From: Lachnospiraceae bacterium P6A3
GTDB lineage: Bacteria; Bacillota; Clostridia; Lachnospirales; Lachnospiraceae
DNA: 64,000 nt
Direction of reading: 5' to 3'
Assembly: GCA_000702085.1 (NCBI GenBank)
Contig: JNKP01000007.1
Span: 115,760 to 179,759, forward strand
Of the stretch, positions 54,650 to 64,000 are shown piece by piece. The notes under the pieces were generated by a model, which searched no databases, had not been told where the DNA came from, and was given only the letters and a program-made list of their open reading frames with translations. How positions within the stretch are numbered: position 1 is the first letter of the stretch; every line of letters begins with the position of its first letter. Position numbers and translations under genes: made by a program.

Positions 54650-55101
54650 CTCAAAGCACCGGTAATTCCACACAGGAAATATATGAGAGCTTTTCTGCGG
54701 ACGATACATTTGAACTCGGTCTTCGTTTCGGAAAGGAAACCGCTCCCGGTACAGTCATTACTCTCGAAGGCGACCTTGGGGCAGGAAAGACCGTTTTTGC
54801 CAAAGGCTTTGCAAAGGGCCTCGGGATATCCGAGCACGTTACCAGTCCTACTTTTACCATAATGCAGATCTACGATGAAGGAAGGATTCCCCTGTATCAC
54901 TATGATGCGTACAGGATCGAAGATCCCGAGGAGATGGAGGAGATAGGGTATACGGATTATTTCTACGGAGACGGAGTGTGCCTTATAGAATGGGCGGGCA
55001 ATATCGAGGAGTTTCTTCCCGAGCATATAACAAAGATATCCGTAGACAGGGATAACGATAAAGGCTTTGATTATCGCAGGATAACGGTTACAAAGATATG
55101 A
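54643..55101 (+). CDS. tsaE: tRNA t6A modification ATPase TsaE
   Basis: ATPase subunit of the TsaBDE complex that completes N6-threonylcarbamoyladenosine at position 37 of ANN-decoding tRNAs. The 152-residue protein has the P-loop LEGDLGAGKT (43-50), the switch segment TSPTFTIMQIY and YHYDAYRIEDPEEMEEIG with IEWAGN near 115, as in the family. It overlaps its upstream neighbour by 7 bases and tsaB by 4. TsaB, RimI and TsaD follow in the same run; TsaC is not in the window. Confidence 0.95.
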   Translation: MLTQSTGNSTQEIYESFSADDTFELGLRFGKETAPGTVITLEGDLGAGKTVFAKGFAKGLGISEHVTSPTFTIMQIYDEGRIPLYHYDAYRIEDPEEMEEIGYTDYFYGDGVCLIEWAGNIEEFLPEHITKISVDRDNDKGFDYRRITVTKI

Positions 55102-55823
55102 AGATACTTGCAATAGATTCGTCGGGGCTTGTAGCGAGCGCGGCAATCTGGGAAGGCAATCCCGGAGAACGCGGATGCATACTTGCCTTAAGCTCCACGG
55201 ATTATAAGAAAACACATTCGCAGACACTTTTGCCGATGATAGATTCCATTTGCAAAGAGACTTCTGCAGTGGCAGAGGATTTTGACGCGGTGGCGATATC
55301 TGCAGGCCCGGGTTCTTTTACCGGACTCAGGATAGGGTCCGCAACCGCCAAGGCTATAGCAATGGCAGCGGATGCTCCGATAATAGAGGTTCCGACACTT
55401 TCGGGACTTGCCTTTAACCTCTGGGGCGCAGGCTCTTATGTATGCCCCATGATGGATGCCAGAAGAAACCAGGTATATACCGCACTCTGCAACTTCGAAA
55501 ATGGAAAGCTCGTGACGGATATCGAAGGAGAGGCTGTGGCTGTCGAGGAGATGATAGAGAAGATCAATTCTCTCGGAAAAGAAACCATCTTCCTCGGAGA
55601 CGGAGCAGATGCTTATAAACAGATTCTTGAAAGCAAAGTGAAAGTACCTTTCGGATTTGCTCCCGCGCATTTAAGCAGGCAAAATGCCGCTTCGGTTGCG
55701 GTTCTGGGATCTGTAATGTACGCAGAAGGAAAGACGGTTAATGCCGACGATCATTCTCCCACATATCTGAGAGTGTCACAGGCAGAAAGAGAAGGCGCCA
55801 AGAATTTTGATCTGAGAAAATAA
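55098..55823 (+). CDS. tsaB: tRNA t6A modification protein TsaB
   Basis: Non-catalytic ASKHA-fold partner of TsaD in t6A synthesis. The 241-residue protein has the N-terminal ILAIDSSGLVASAA strand-turn, the TsaD-contact helix segment THSQTLLPMI, GPGSFTGLRIGSATAKAIA and MMDARRNQVYTALC, all typical. It overlaps tsaE by four bases and shares one base with the earliest possible start of rimI. Confidence 0.95.
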   Translation: MKILAIDSSGLVASAAIWEGNPGERGCILALSSTDYKKTHSQTLLPMIDSICKETSAVAEDFDAVAISAGPGSFTGLRIGSATAKAIAMAADAPIIEVPTLSGLAFNLWGAGSYVCPMMDARRNQVYTALCNFENGKLVTDIEGEAVAVEEMIEKINSLGKETIFLGDGADAYKQILESKVKVPFGFAPAHLSRQNAASVAVLGSVMYAEGKTVNADDHSPTYLRVSQAEREGAKNFDLRK

Positions 55824-55864
55824 TGATTGCCGCAAGGGCGGTCACCGTGACGGAGGGGAATCTT

Positions 55865-56338
55865 ATGGGACAAAACGTAAGAGAACTTAAGATCAGAAAA
55901 ATGGGTGTGAGCGATATCGGCCCTTTGGCTTATATCGAAAACCAATGCTTTTCCAGACCGTGGTCAGCCAGGGAATTCGGGCATCTCATGGAAGAGTCCG
56001 ATGCACTTTATCTTGTTGCGGAAGCGGTCGATGATAAGGGATCCAGAAAGATCGTCGGAACCGCCGGCATGAGGATAATCAGCGGCGAGGGAGATATCGA
56101 TAATGTTGCGGTTCTCCCCGAGTTCAGAAATCAGGGGATTGCGAAAAGCCTTATGAAGGAACTTCTCGATGCGGGAAGAAAAGCGGGTGCCGAAGAATTC
56201 ACCCTTGAGGTAAGAGTGTCCAACGTACCTGCAATCAAAGTATACGAAAGTGCCGGGTTTGTAAGTGAAGGCATACGTCCCGGTTTTTACGAGGATCCCA
56301 AAGAGGATGCGAATATCATGTGGATCCGCAAGAATTGA
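55865..56338 (+). CDS. rimI: Ribosomal-protein S18 alanine acetyltransferase RimI-like
   Basis: GNAT acetyltransferase of the RimI group, which acetylates the N-terminus of S18 and commonly sits between tsaB and tsaD. The 157-residue product has IENQCFSRPWSAREF, the acetyl-CoA motif VLPEFRNQGIAKSLMKEL and YESAGFVSEGIRPGFYEDP. The start at 55865 is chosen because GGAGGGG lies 6 bases upstream and the length then fits RimI; an ATG at 55823 overlapping the tsaB stop would add 14 residues with no Shine-Dalgarno of its own. Whether S18 is really its substrate is by analogy. Confidence 0.85.
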   Translation: MGQNVRELKIRKMGVSDIGPLAYIENQCFSRPWSAREFGHLMEESDALYLVAEAVDDKGSRKIVGTAGMRIISGEGDIDNVAVLPEFRNQGIAKSLMKELLDAGRKAGAEEFTLEVRVSNVPAIKVYESAGFVSEGIRPGFYEDPKEDANIMWIRKN

Positions 56339-56350
56339 TTTGGAGTATTT

Positions 56351-57259
56351 ATGGTTGATGTAACACTTCTCGGCACCGGTGGAATGATGCCGCTTCCATA
56401 CAGATGGCTGACCTCGCTTATGGTCAGATATAACGGGAGCTCCCTTCTCATCGATTGCGGTGAAGGAACACAGATAGCAATGAGGGAAAGGGGCTGGAGT
56501 CCCAATCCTATTGATGTGATCTGCTTTACGCATTATCATGCGGATCATATCAGCGGGCTTCCCGGATTGCTCCTGGATATGGCTAATTCTGACAGGACTG
56601 AACCAATCGATATATACGGACCCAAAGGACTTGAAAGGGTTGTTTCAGGATTAAGAGTCATTGCTCCCGAACTTCCTTTTGAGGTAAGGCTTCATGAATT
56701 TGCCGGTCCGGAACAGATCATAGAGGTTCACGGATACAGATTAAAAGCATTTAAGGTAAGCCATAGCATAACCTGCTACGGATATACTTTTGAGATTGAC
56801 AGAGCCGGAAGATTTGATAAGGACGCAGCGATTGCGGCGGATATTCCTCTCAAATACTGGAGCAGGCTTCAAAACGGAGAGAGTATCACCGACGGTGACA
56901 TGACCTATGTTCCGTCCATGGTCATGGGGCCTGACAGAAAAGGCATTAAGATCACATATTGCACGGATACCAGACCCGTACCTGCAATATGCGAAAATGC
57001 GGCAGGAAGCGATCTGTGCATTCTTGAGGGCATGTACGGAGAGCCCGAGGATGAACAGAAGGCTCTTAAGAAGAAACATATGACTATGTATGAAGCTGCG
57101 AAAATTGCAGCGGATGCAGGTGTGGACAGACTGTGGCTCACCCACTTCTCACCTGCCATGGGTAAAGCATCAAGATACGCTTCGGGCGTTAAGAAGATTT
57201 TTGAAAACACTCTGATCCCCGAAGACGGTCAGACCATGGAACTGAACTTTGACGAATAA
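56351..57259 (+). CDS. rnz: Ribonuclease Z (tRNA 3'-processing)
   Basis: Metallo-beta-lactamase endonuclease that trims tRNA 3' trailers. The 302-residue protein has the zinc motif FTHYHADHISGLPG (H61, H63, D65, H66), the RNase Z PKGLERV block near 98 and a C-terminal WLTHFSPAM carrying a further ligand His. It is of the short (bacterial) form. The two serine tRNAs in this window lack an encoded CCA, which fits a need for RNase Z. TGGAG precedes the ATG, 12 bases after rimI. Confidence 0.88.
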   Translation: MVDVTLLGTGGMMPLPYRWLTSLMVRYNGSSLLIDCGEGTQIAMRERGWSPNPIDVICFTHYHADHISGLPGLLLDMANSDRTEPIDIYGPKGLERVVSGLRVIAPELPFEVRLHEFAGPEQIIEVHGYRLKAFKVSHSITCYGYTFEIDRAGRFDKDAAIAADIPLKYWSRLQNGESITDGDMTYVPSMVMGPDRKGIKITYCTDTRPVPAICENAAGSDLCILEGMYGEPEDEQKALKKKHMTMYEAAKIAADAGVDRLWLTHFSPAMGKASRYASGVKKIFENTLIPEDGQTMELNFDE

Positions 57260-57273
57260 ACGGGAAGGATCCC

Positions 57274-57891
57274 ATGAAGTCCGGACAAATAAGAGTAACA
57301 ATTACCATAATTATCCTGGTCTTCGGCCTGGTCGGTTATTATTCCTACCTGGCCGGGAAGGCGAAGAGCGCTCAAAAAGATGCTTCCATGACTGCAATTG
57401 AGCTGGCTCTTTCCAGGGATTTAGTCAATGATTATCCCCCTACGCCCAAGGAAGTTATGAAGTACTACAACGAAATAATGCTTTGTTACTACCGCGATGA
57501 TGTTGCGGATGAAGATATCGATTCTCTCGGAGTAAGAGCAAGAGAGCTTTTCGACCCGGATCTTCAGGCAATCAACGAAACCGGAACATATCTCGTCAGA
57601 CTTCATCAGGACATCGCGGAAAACAGAGAAAACGGCAGGAAGATCACAAATGCTTCCGTTGCGAATTCAACAAATGTAGATTACTACGATCGTGACGGTT
57701 TCCATTTTGCAAGACTTATGTGCACTTATAACGTGACCGAAAACAATCAGTCCAGTACACTTCGTCTTATTTACCTGCTCAGAAAAGACCCGTCCGATAA
57801 CAGATGGAAGATATTCGGCTGGGATCTGTATGAAAATGTGGACCTGACGGGTGAGGGAGCTCCTTCACAGCAGCAGTCGGGTGAGAATTGA
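57274..57891 (+). CDS. Single-pass membrane protein of unknown function
   Basis: Not recognised with certainty; it may belong to a DUF restricted to Lachnospiraceae. The 205-residue protein has one N-terminal helix (about 7-25) and then a soluble, probably extracytoplasmic domain with helical [19 protein letters not shown] and beta-rich [19 protein letters not shown] segments ending in [12 protein letters not shown]. The fold reminds one of NTF2-like or SnoaL-like domains, but this is a guess. It is coupled to its neighbours: AAGGA before the ATG, and its stop overlaps the tsaD region. Confidence 0.65.
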   Translation: MKSGQIRVTITIIILVFGLVGYYSYLAGKAKSAQKDASMTAIELALSRDLVNDYPPTPKEVMKYYNEIMLCYYRDDVADEDIDSLGVRARELFDPDLQAINETGTYLVRLHQDIAENRENGRKITNASVANSTNVDYYDRDGFHFARLMCTYNVTENNQSSTLRLIYLLRKDPSDNRWKIFGWDLYENVDLTGEGAPSQQQSGEN

Positions 57892-57893
57892 TT

Positions 57894-58952
57894 ATGAGTA
57901 ATATTTTATCGGAAAACAAAGAGCTGCTTGTTTTGGGCATCGAATCATCATGCGACGAAACTGCGGCATCTGTCATAAAAGGGTGCAGGGAGGTCCTCTC
58001 CAACGTTATCTATTCTCAGATAGATCTTCATACGGTATACGGAGGCGTTGTTCCCGAGATTGCATCCAGAGGACATATTGAGAAAATAAACCAGGTCGTT
58101 AAGAAAGCATTATCCGAAGCAGGTAAAGAGCTTAAGGATATGGATGCCATTGCGGTGACATACGGGCCGGGACTCGTGGGGGCACTTCTTGTGGGTGTGG
58201 CACATGCCAAGGCACTCGGATGGGCAGCAGGCGTACCTGTGGTCGGCGTTAATCATATCGAAGGTCATATCTGTGCAAATTTCATTGACAATCCGTCTTT
58301 GGAGCCGCCGTTCATGTGTCTTGTCGCTTCCGGCGGCCATTCCCATCTTGTTAATGTAACCGGATACGGAGAATACGAGATCATTGCCAGAACGCGCGAC
58401 GATGCGGCCGGTGAGGCTTTTGATAAGGTTGCAAGAGCTATAGGACTCGGATATCCGGGCGGTCCCAAGATAGATAAAGAAGCTAAAAACGGAGACCCCG
58501 ATGCGATTGATTTTCCCAGAGCGAAGGTTCGCGAGAACGAATATGATTTTTCTTTCAGCGGACTAAAATCGGCGGTTTTGAATTATCTCAATTCCTGCAA
58601 TATGAAAGGCGAGACCATCAATTCCGCGGATGTTGCGGCGTCGTTCCAGAAAGCTGTGGTCGATACACTTGTGGGACACAGCATGCAGGCAGCCCGTGAC
58701 AGAGGAGTTAAGAAATTTGCGATAGCCGGAGGAGTTGCATCAAACTCATCACTTCGCGAAGCTTTTGAAAAAGAATGCGCGGCTGCAGGCATAGAATTCA
58801 TGAGGCCTCAGCCCGTCTATTGCACCGATAACGGAGCGATGATCGGCGTTGCGGGTTCATATGAATACCTGCTCGGATACAGGAGCGGACTAGACCTTAA
58901 TGCCGTTCCGAATCTTTCTATCGGCGACAGGAAGGGCGTTTTTAAGATATGA
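57894..58952 (+). CDS. tsaD: tRNA N6-adenosine threonylcarbamoyltransferase TsaD
   Basis: Catalytic subunit that transfers threonylcarbamoyl to A37 of tRNA. The 352-residue ASKHA protein has [10 protein letters not shown] (17-26), the iron/metal-binding HIEGH (121-125), [28 protein letters not shown] and [15 protein letters not shown], all conserved. The start at ATG 57894 is preferred over a TTG at 57888 that lies in the preceding stop codon. Its stop overlaps the ispD start as ATGA. Confidence 0.96.
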   Translation: MSNILSENKELLVLGIESSCDETAASVIKGCREVLSNVIYSQIDLHTVYGGVVPEIASRGHIEKINQVVKKALSEAGKELKDMDAIAVTYGPGLVGALLVGVAHAKALGWAAGVPVVGVNHIEGHICANFIDNPSLEPPFMCLVASGGHSHLVNVTGYGEYEIIARTRDDAAGEAFDKVARAIGLGYPGGPKIDKEAKNGDPDAIDFPRAKVRENEYDFSFSGLKSAVLNYLNSCNMKGETINSADVAASFQKAVVDTLVGHSMQAARDRGVKKFAIAGGVASNSSLREAFEKECAAAGIEFMRPQPVYCTDNGAMIGVAGSYEYLLGYRSGLDLNAVPNLSIGDRKGVFKI

Positions 58953-59716
58953 GAAAAAAGAACGCACTGATACTTCTTGCGGGTGGCAGAGGAAAGAGGA
59001 TGGGAAGCGATATTCCCAAACAATTCCTTGATTTGGGTGGAATGCCCATCATCCGGCACAGCTTAAATACAATACAGAAATCGGAGCTTATCGATGAATG
59101 CATTCTCGTATCCGGAGCAGATGATATCAGGGCTATAAGAGATATCGTAGACCGCGGCGGATTCGATAAGGTCAGTCATATCGTAACCGGCGGTGAGGAA
59201 AGATATCTTTCCGTTGTGAACGGAGTGCTTGCGGCCTGCGGAAAAGACGGATGCGAAGCCTTTGACGGAAAGCCCGAAGTGATACTTGTGCATGACGGCG
59301 CAAGACCTTTTCTGGATGACGACATCATTGCAAGGTGCCTGGATAATGTAAGTGCAGATCAGGGATGTGTAGCGGCAGTGCCCAGTAAAGATACGGTTAA
59401 GATTGCCGATGAGAACGGTATCGTAACGGATGAACCGCCCAGAAAAAACGTATGGCTTATGCAGACACCGCAGTGCTTTGATGCGGACGTTATATATAAA
59501 GCATGTCTTGCTGCCAGGAAAGCATATGAAGAAAGTAAAAACAATCCGTCAGTCAAACTTCCCGAAATAACCGACGATGCCCAGATGGTTAATATGTATC
59601 TGGGTACGAAAATTAAACTTGTAATGGGAAGTTATGAGAATATAAAAATTACTACTCCCGAAGACATTACAGTCGCGGAGAAAATATTGGAGGCTAAAAT
59701 TGGACATATCTCTTAA
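58949..59716 (+). CDS. ispD: 2-C-methyl-D-erythritol 4-phosphate cytidylyltransferase
   Basis: Third enzyme of the non-mevalonate (MEP) isoprenoid pathway: joins CTP to MEP. The 255-residue protein has the nucleotidyltransferase loop [20 protein letters not shown] at the N-terminus, HDGARPF near 115, [12 protein letters not shown] near 148 and the final [15 protein letters not shown]. An insert with [17 protein letters not shown] lies before the C-terminal block. It is coupled to tsaD (4-base overlap) and to tex (17-base overlap). Confidence 0.93.
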   Translation: MRKKNALILLAGGRGKRMGSDIPKQFLDLGGMPIIRHSLNTIQKSELIDECILVSGADDIRAIRDIVDRGGFDKVSHIVTGGEERYLSVVNGVLAACGKDGCEAFDGKPEVILVHDGARPFLDDDIIARCLDNVSADQGCVAAVPSKDTVKIADENGIVTDEPPRKNVWLMQTPQCFDADVIYKACLAARKAYEESKNNPSVKLPEITDDAQMVNMYLGTKIKLVMGSYENIKITTPEDITVAEKILEAKIGHIS

Positions 59717-62096
59717 GATCGCGGAAGAACTCGGAATCAAGAAGACTCAGGTCGATGCCGCAGTCGGACTTATCGATGAAGGAAACACCATTCCTTTCAT
59801 TGCAAGATACAGAAAGGAAGTTACCGGCTCTCTTAATGATGAGCAGCTCAGATCTCTTCACGAGAGACTGGTTTATCTCAGAAACCTCGAGGAGAAGAAG
59901 GCATCATATATTGCGTCCATCGATGAGCAGGGAAAACTCACTGATGAACTTAAAGCAAAGATCGAAGCTGCGGAAAAGCTTGTTACACTGGAAGATCTCT
60001 ACAGACCTTACAAGCAGAAGAAAAAGACCAGAGCACTTGCAGCTAAAGCAAGAGGACTTGAACCTCTTGCGGATTTCATTCAGGCACAGAATGCATCGAC
60101 TCCCGTTGAAGATGAAGCTGCAAAATATGTCACGGGTGTCATAAAGCCTGAGAACGATACCAAAGAAGCTGCAGTCAAGGCTGCCGAAAAGGAAGTCAAG
60201 GATGCGGCTGCGGCAATTGCGGGAGCGTGCGATATCATCGCAGAGAGAATCTCCGATGATGCCGATGTCAGAAGTTTTATCAGAGAACTCACGGTTAATG
60301 AGGGACTTATCGTATCAAGCGCAAAGGATCCTCAGGCTGAGTCCGTATATACCAATTACTATGATTACAACGAGCCCGTTAAGAAGGTTGCGGGACACAG
60401 AGTGCTTGCACTTAACAGAGGAGAAGCTGAGAAGATTCTCACTGTTTCCGTCAAGGCACCCGAGGAGAACTGCATAGGTTACCTGGAAAAGAAATTCATC
60501 ACTTCCGATAACGAATATACAACTCCACTTCTCAAAGATACCGTGAAGGATGCGTATGACAGACTTATTGCTCCTGCGGTTGAAAGAGATATCAGAAGCG
60601 ACCTTACTTCAAGAGCCGAAGACGGAGCTATCGATGTATTCGGCAAGAACTTAAAGCAGCTTCTTATGCAGCCTCCCATTGCAGGATGTACCGTACTCGG
60701 ATGGGACCCCGCATTCAGAACCGGCTGCAAACTTTCCGTTGTTGATCCTACCGGAAAAGTTCTTGACACTGTTGTCATATATCCCACCGAGCCTCAGAAC
60801 AGAGTAGAGGAATCAAAACAGGTTGTAAAAGCACTTATCAAAAAGTACGGCATCAATCTGATCTCTGTAGGTAACGGAACCGCATCCAGAGAGTCTGAAG
60901 CAATCATTGCCCAGATTATCAGCGAAGTGCCCGAAGCGCATGTTCAGTATGTTATTACCAATGAAGCCGGTGCTTCCGTATACTCCGCAAGTGCACTCGC
61001 AACGGAAGAGTTCCCCAACTTCGATGTGGGACAGAGAAGTGCCACATCGATCGCAAGGCGTGTTCAGGATCCTCTTTCCGAACTTGTTAAGATCGATCCT
61101 CAGTCTATCGGTGTAGGACAGTATCAGCATGACTGCGACCAGAAAAAGCTTTCCGAAACTCTCGGAGGCGTCGTTGAAGATGCCGTTAACAGCGTCGGTG
61201 TAGATCTTAATACCGCATCTGCCGCGCTTCTCAAGTACGTATCGGGAGTGTCCGCAGCACTTGCCAAGAACATTGTTACGTACAGAGAAGAGAACGGAAG
61301 ATTTGAATCAAGAGCACAGCTTAAGAAGGTTCCCAAACTCGGCCCCAAAGCGTTTGAGCAGTGTGCGGGATTCCTCCGCATAAACGGCGGAAAAGAACCT
61401 CTCGATCAGACTTCGGTGCATCCCGAGAGCTACGATGCAGCCAAGAAGCTCCTCGATAAGATGGGATGTGAGATAAGAGACGAGAAGGCTATCAAGGAAT
61501 TTGAAATGACCGCAGACAAGATCAAGCTTTCCGAAGAACTCGGAATAGGTGAGATCACTCTTACTGATATATTCCATGAACTCGAAAAGCCCGGACGCGA
61601 TCCCAGAGAGGATATGCCTAAACCCGTGCTCAGAAGCGATGTTCTTGATATCAAGGATCTTAAGCCCGGAATGATCCTTAAGGGTACCGTAAGAAATGTA
61701 ATAGACTTCGGTGCATTTGTTGACATCGGAGTACACCAGGACGGACTTGTACATATCTCCCGAATGACAGACAGATTCATCAAGCATCCTCTCGAGGTTG
61801 TTTCCGTAGGAGATATCGTTGAAGTACGCGTTGTGGATGTTGATGTTGCAAAACAGAGAATCTCCCTTTCCATGAGACTTGACGGGGATGACGCTCCTGT
61901 CAGGAAGGTTCCCGGTGCTTCGGGCTCTTCGAATGCAGACAGGAAAGATGCCGGAAGACGCGAGGGTGACAGAAGAGATAATAGAAACGGAAGATCCGGT
62001 AAGCCTTCGGGCAATTTCGGAAAGCAGGGCGGCTCACGTGAAGAGTTTGCTCCCGGAACCATCGGATATATTCTCGCTCATCAGAAGAAGAAATAA
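59700..62096 (+). CDS. tex: Tex-family RNA-binding transcription accessory protein
   Basis: A 798-residue multi-domain protein that binds nucleic acid and affects transcription and stress responses. Domain order fits Tex: helical N-terminal region, YqgF/RNase H-like domain with LGWDPAFRTGCKLSVVD near 340, the helix-hairpin-helix segment LNTASAALLKYVSGVSAALA near 505, and a C-terminal S1 domain (IDFGAFVDIGVHQDGLVHIS, about 665-684) followed by a Gly/Arg/Asp-rich tail. The start is TTG 59700 behind GGAGG, overlapping the ispD end. Confidence 0.94.
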   Translation: MDISLKIAEELGIKKTQVDAAVGLIDEGNTIPFIARYRKEVTGSLNDEQLRSLHERLVYLRNLEEKKASYIASIDEQGKLTDELKAKIEAAEKLVTLEDLYRPYKQKKKTRALAAKARGLEPLADFIQAQNASTPVEDEAAKYVTGVIKPENDTKEAAVKAAEKEVKDAAAAIAGACDIIAERISDDADVRSFIRELTVNEGLIVSSAKDPQAESVYTNYYDYNEPVKKVAGHRVLALNRGEAEKILTVSVKAPEENCIGYLEKKFITSDNEYTTPLLKDTVKDAYDRLIAPAVERDIRSDLTSRAEDGAIDVFGKNLKQLLMQPPIAGCTVLGWDPAFRTGCKLSVVDPTGKVLDTVVIYPTEPQNRVEESKQVVKALIKKYGINLISVGNGTASRESEAIIAQIISEVPEAHVQYVITNEAGASVYSASALATEEFPNFDVGQRSATSIARRVQDPLSELVKIDPQSIGVGQYQHDCDQKKLSETLGGVVEDAVNSVGVDLNTASAALLKYVSGVSAALAKNIVTYREENGRFESRAQLKKVPKLGPKAFEQCAGFLRINGGKEPLDQTSVHPESYDAAKKLLDKMGCEIRDEKAIKEFEMTADKIKLSEELGIGEITLTDIFHELEKPGRDPREDMPKPVLRSDVLDIKDLKPGMILKGTVRNVIDFGAFVDIGVHQDGLVHISRMTDRFIKHPLEVVSVGDIVEVRVVDVDVAKQRISLSMRLDGDDAPVRKVPGASGSSNADRKDAGRREGDRRDNRNGRSGKPSGNFGKQGGSREEFAPGTIGYILAHQKKK

Positions 62097-62114
62097 AAAG
62101 ATAAAGAGGCGTTT

Positions 62115-63269
62115 ATGAAGAAGCTTAAAGAATTGCTGGAAAAGAAATGGTTTGCCTATACTTTTGCCGCAAGCTTTGCGGTAATCCTGTATGTTATGCT
62201 CACTCATTTTGAGGGCATAGGCAAATTCTTTGCTGCGTTCAAAAATGTTGTTTCGCCCGTAATATGCGGAATTATAATCGCTTATCTCATGAACCCTCTT
62301 GTGAATTATTTTGAGAAGAGATGGTACGGCAGGATAAAGAAAGAGAAGAGCAGACATTCTCTTGCGGTAGTTACCACGGTCCTGATCGTTATAGCTGCGA
62401 TAGTGCTGCTGTTTGTTGCACTGGTTCCTTCCATGATAGACAGTGTCACGCTCCTTGTTTCCAATGCACCGTCATATATGGAAAATCTTGCGAATAATTT
62501 TGACAAGATTACCGAAACCCTGTCAAAACTCGGAATAGATGCAAGCAATATAGAGAAGTCTCTTGAAGAGTCTCTGTATGGATTGCTTGAGACCATTCCC
62601 GATAACATGGGTAAAGTATTAAGCACCTCCGTGAGCGTCGGAAGCAACCTGTTTAACCTTGTTGTGGGATTTATCCTGGCAATATATTTCCTTACCGGAA
62701 AAGAAAGCTTCAAGGGGGGATTCAGACGCCTTCGTCATGCATTGCTTACAGATAAGGCTTATACGACCCATACCGCCTTTTGGAAGAAGTGCCATGATAT
62801 CCTTATAAGATATATCGGATTCGATGTTCTCGACGGTTTTATAGTAGGCGTGGTCAATGCGATACTTATGTTTGCATTCGGCCTTCCTTATAAACCTCTT
62901 ATTTCGGTAATAGTCGGTGTGACTAACCTGCTTCCCACATTCGGTCCCTTTATCGGTGCGGTGATAGGTTCGTTCATACTTGTGCTGGTTGAGCCCATGT
63001 ATGCTCTTGTGTTCCTTATTTTCACACTGGTTATCCAGCTTATAGACGGATATTTGATCAAACCGAAGATCTTCGGCGGATCACTCGGAGTACCCGATGC
63101 TTTTATTCTTATCTCGATTGTTGTGGGAGGAAAGCTTTTCGGTCCTGCGGGCATCGTTCTGGCTATTCCTTTTGCTGCAATTTTCTCGTTCGTTTATGAC
63201 GAACTCATCATGCCTCTTCTCCTTAAAAGGAAGGCAAAAATCGAAGCAAAAGATTCCGAAGAAAATTAG
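62115..63269 (+). CDS. AI-2E-family transporter (YdiK/PerM-like)
   Basis: A 384-residue membrane protein with about eight helices in the AI-2E/PerM pattern: two N-terminal helices, a large soluble segment (about 105-170) with TLSKLGIDASNIEKSL, then VVGFILAIYFLTGKESF and the conserved GVTNLLPTFGPFIGAVIGS followed by YLIKPKIFGGSLGVPDAF. Members export AI-2, exchange Na+/H+ or are uncharacterised; the substrate here is unknown. It follows tex by 18 bases and is last before the tRNA genes. Confidence 0.88.
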   Translation: MKKLKELLEKKWFAYTFAASFAVILYVMLTHFEGIGKFFAAFKNVVSPVICGIIIAYLMNPLVNYFEKRWYGRIKKEKSRHSLAVVTTVLIVIAAIVLLFVALVPSMIDSVTLLVSNAPSYMENLANNFDKITETLSKLGIDASNIEKSLEESLYGLLETIPDNMGKVLSTSVSVGSNLFNLVVGFILAIYFLTGKESFKGGFRRLRHALLTDKAYTTHTAFWKKCHDILIRYIGFDVLDGFIVGVVNAILMFAFGLPYKPLISVIVGVTNLLPTFGPFIGAVIGSFILVLVEPMYALVFLIFTLVIQLIDGYLIKPKIFGGSLGVPDAFILISIVVGGKLFGPAGIVLAIPFAAIFSFVYDELIMPLLLKRKAKIEAKDSEEN

Positions 63270-63291
63270 TTTAAAAATTTCAAATTTTCTG

Positions 63292-63320
63292 TTGACTAAG
63301 GGCGGCGTGTTTGATAATAT
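63292..63320 (+). promoter_or_regulatory. Promoter of the tRNA-Ser / rRNA transcription unit
   Basis: -35 TTGACT (63292-63297), 17-base spacer, -10 TAATAT (63315-63320), about 47 bases before the first tRNA. Confidence 0.6.
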
Positions 63321-63373
63321 AATCGTTGCCGCTGTGCTGGCGCTTTTATTTTTTTGTGCTGAATCAGCCGCCT

Positions 63374-63459
63374 GGAGAGGTATCGAAGCGGTCATAACGA
63401 GGCGGTCTTGAAAACCGTTTGTCCGAAAGGGCGCGTGGGTTCGAATCCCACCCTCTCCG
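63374..63459 (+). tRNA. tRNA-Ser (anticodon UGA)
   Basis: Acceptor stem GGAGAGG (63374-63380) pairs with CCTCTCC (63452-63458), discriminator G. Anticodon loop CTTGAAA gives UGA. The long variable arm typical of serine tRNAs is present, and the T-arm is GTGGGTTCGAATCCCAC. No CCA is encoded. Confidence 0.96.
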
Positions 63460-63524
63460 CTCAGACATTTCAGACCATTTTAAATGGCTGTTCATACTTG
63501 CTTTTAATTCAAGCATAGTACTTT

Positions 63525-63613
63525 GGAGAAGTACTCAAGTGGTTGAAGAGACACCCCTGGAAAGGGTGCAGGTCGTTAATAGCGGCGCGAGGGTTCAAAT
63601 CCCTCCTTCTCCG
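63525..63613 (+). tRNA. tRNA-Ser (anticodon GGA)
   Basis: Acceptor stem GGAGAAG (63525-63531) pairs with CTTCTCC (63606-63612), discriminator G. Anticodon loop CTGGAAA gives GGA. Long variable arm; T-arm GAGGGTTCAAATCCCTC. No CCA is encoded. It is 65 bases after the first tRNA-Ser. Confidence 0.96.
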
Positions 63614-63805
63614 TTAGATCGAAAGATCAAATAGTTCCTTGATAATTCAATACTAATGCATCCCTGAAAATTCCTATTTAAGCCGGAACTCGAAACCGGC
63701 ATAGAAATTTCAGAGAACGAAACAAACCTATTCAGTAATGAATGGATATTGCCAGTGGAGCAAATCGCTTCGCGATTAGCTCTTATATCTGGCTGAGATT
63801 AAACT
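63614..63805 (+). other. Structured leader of the rRNA operon
   Basis: No gene. TTCCTTGATAATTCAATA (63625 region) resembles the boxA-like TTCTTTGAAAACTGAATA seen in Firmicute rRNA leaders. Two hairpins follow: 63664-63713, with CTGAAA...TTTCAG outside and GCCGG...CCGGC inside, and 63751-63793, with GCCAG/CTGGC, GAGC/GCTC and AATCGC/GCGATT arms. These are expected elements for antitermination and 5' processing of 16S rRNA. Confidence 0.5.

Positions 63806-64000
<195 letters not shown>

Overview
The window looks like chromosome of a butyrate-producing Clostridium-cluster-XIVa bacterium, probably Lachnospiraceae close to Butyrivibrio or Pseudobutyrivibrio. Evidence: the first ~195 nt of a 16S rRNA gene at the right end is of clostridial XIVa type; phosphate butyryltransferase and butyrate kinase are adjacent; there is a uronate isomerase, a xylose-type sensor system and a multiple-sugar ABC importer as in plant-fibre fermenters; Shine-Dalgarno sequences are strong and TTGACA/TATAAT-type promoters are common. 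I see no insertion sequence, prophage or CRISPR array. Layout: 1-6355 holds a GGDEF/EAL protein (5' end outside the window), a split purine pair (PurO-type IMP cyclohydrolase plus stand-alone AICAR transformylase), glnS and a DUF2225 protein. 6372-7682 holds a small acidic membrane protein and a long, dyad-rich, gene-poor spacer. 7683-12981 (minus) carries a HerA-like ATPase and a heterodimeric ABC exporter; 13145-14890 is a phosphoglucomutase, followed by an unexplained structured spacer and a MATE transporter fused to a DUF218 protein. 17326-21923 is a VTC / DUF4956 / beta-helix lipoprotein cluster with a two-component system that may be read from a leaderless mRNA. 22056-24067 is ptb-buk. 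24169-27609 is a compact operon (CPBP protease, related membrane protein, XRE regulator, acetyltransferase) behind a promoter with tandem operators; it is the best candidate here for an undescribed system. 27720-33284 (minus) has a DUF3298 lipoprotein and a HAD / YczE / Wzz-like / EpsG operon. 33429-36720 has an acyltransferase and a LacI-regulator/uxaC operon with a cre site at its predicted +1. 36882-41782 is secA, prfB and a degenerate HD-GYP protein. 41837-43477 (minus) is a three-gene membrane/zinc-protein operon; 43526-44472 is an FMN-riboswitch-controlled ribU. 44593-54012 is a xylose-type three-component sensor (membrane-anchored binding protein, LytS/YesM-like kinase, YesN-like regulator), a XylF-like lipoprotein and the ChvE-MmsA-MmsB importer. 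54173-63269 is a housekeeping run (tsaE, tsaB, rimI, rnz, tsaD, ispD, tex, an AI-2E-type exporter) in translationally coupled order. 63374-64000 has two serine tRNAs, a structured rRNA leader and the start of a 16S gene. How the parts may work together (inference): sugar sensing at 44593-49751 probably sets expression of the importer at 50008-54012; the uronate operon is probably under catabolite repression; pyruvate-derived acyl-CoA leaves as butyrate through Ptb-Buk with ATP gain; cyclic-di-GMP turnover involves the first gene, and the HD-GYP protein at 40685 may have lost activity.
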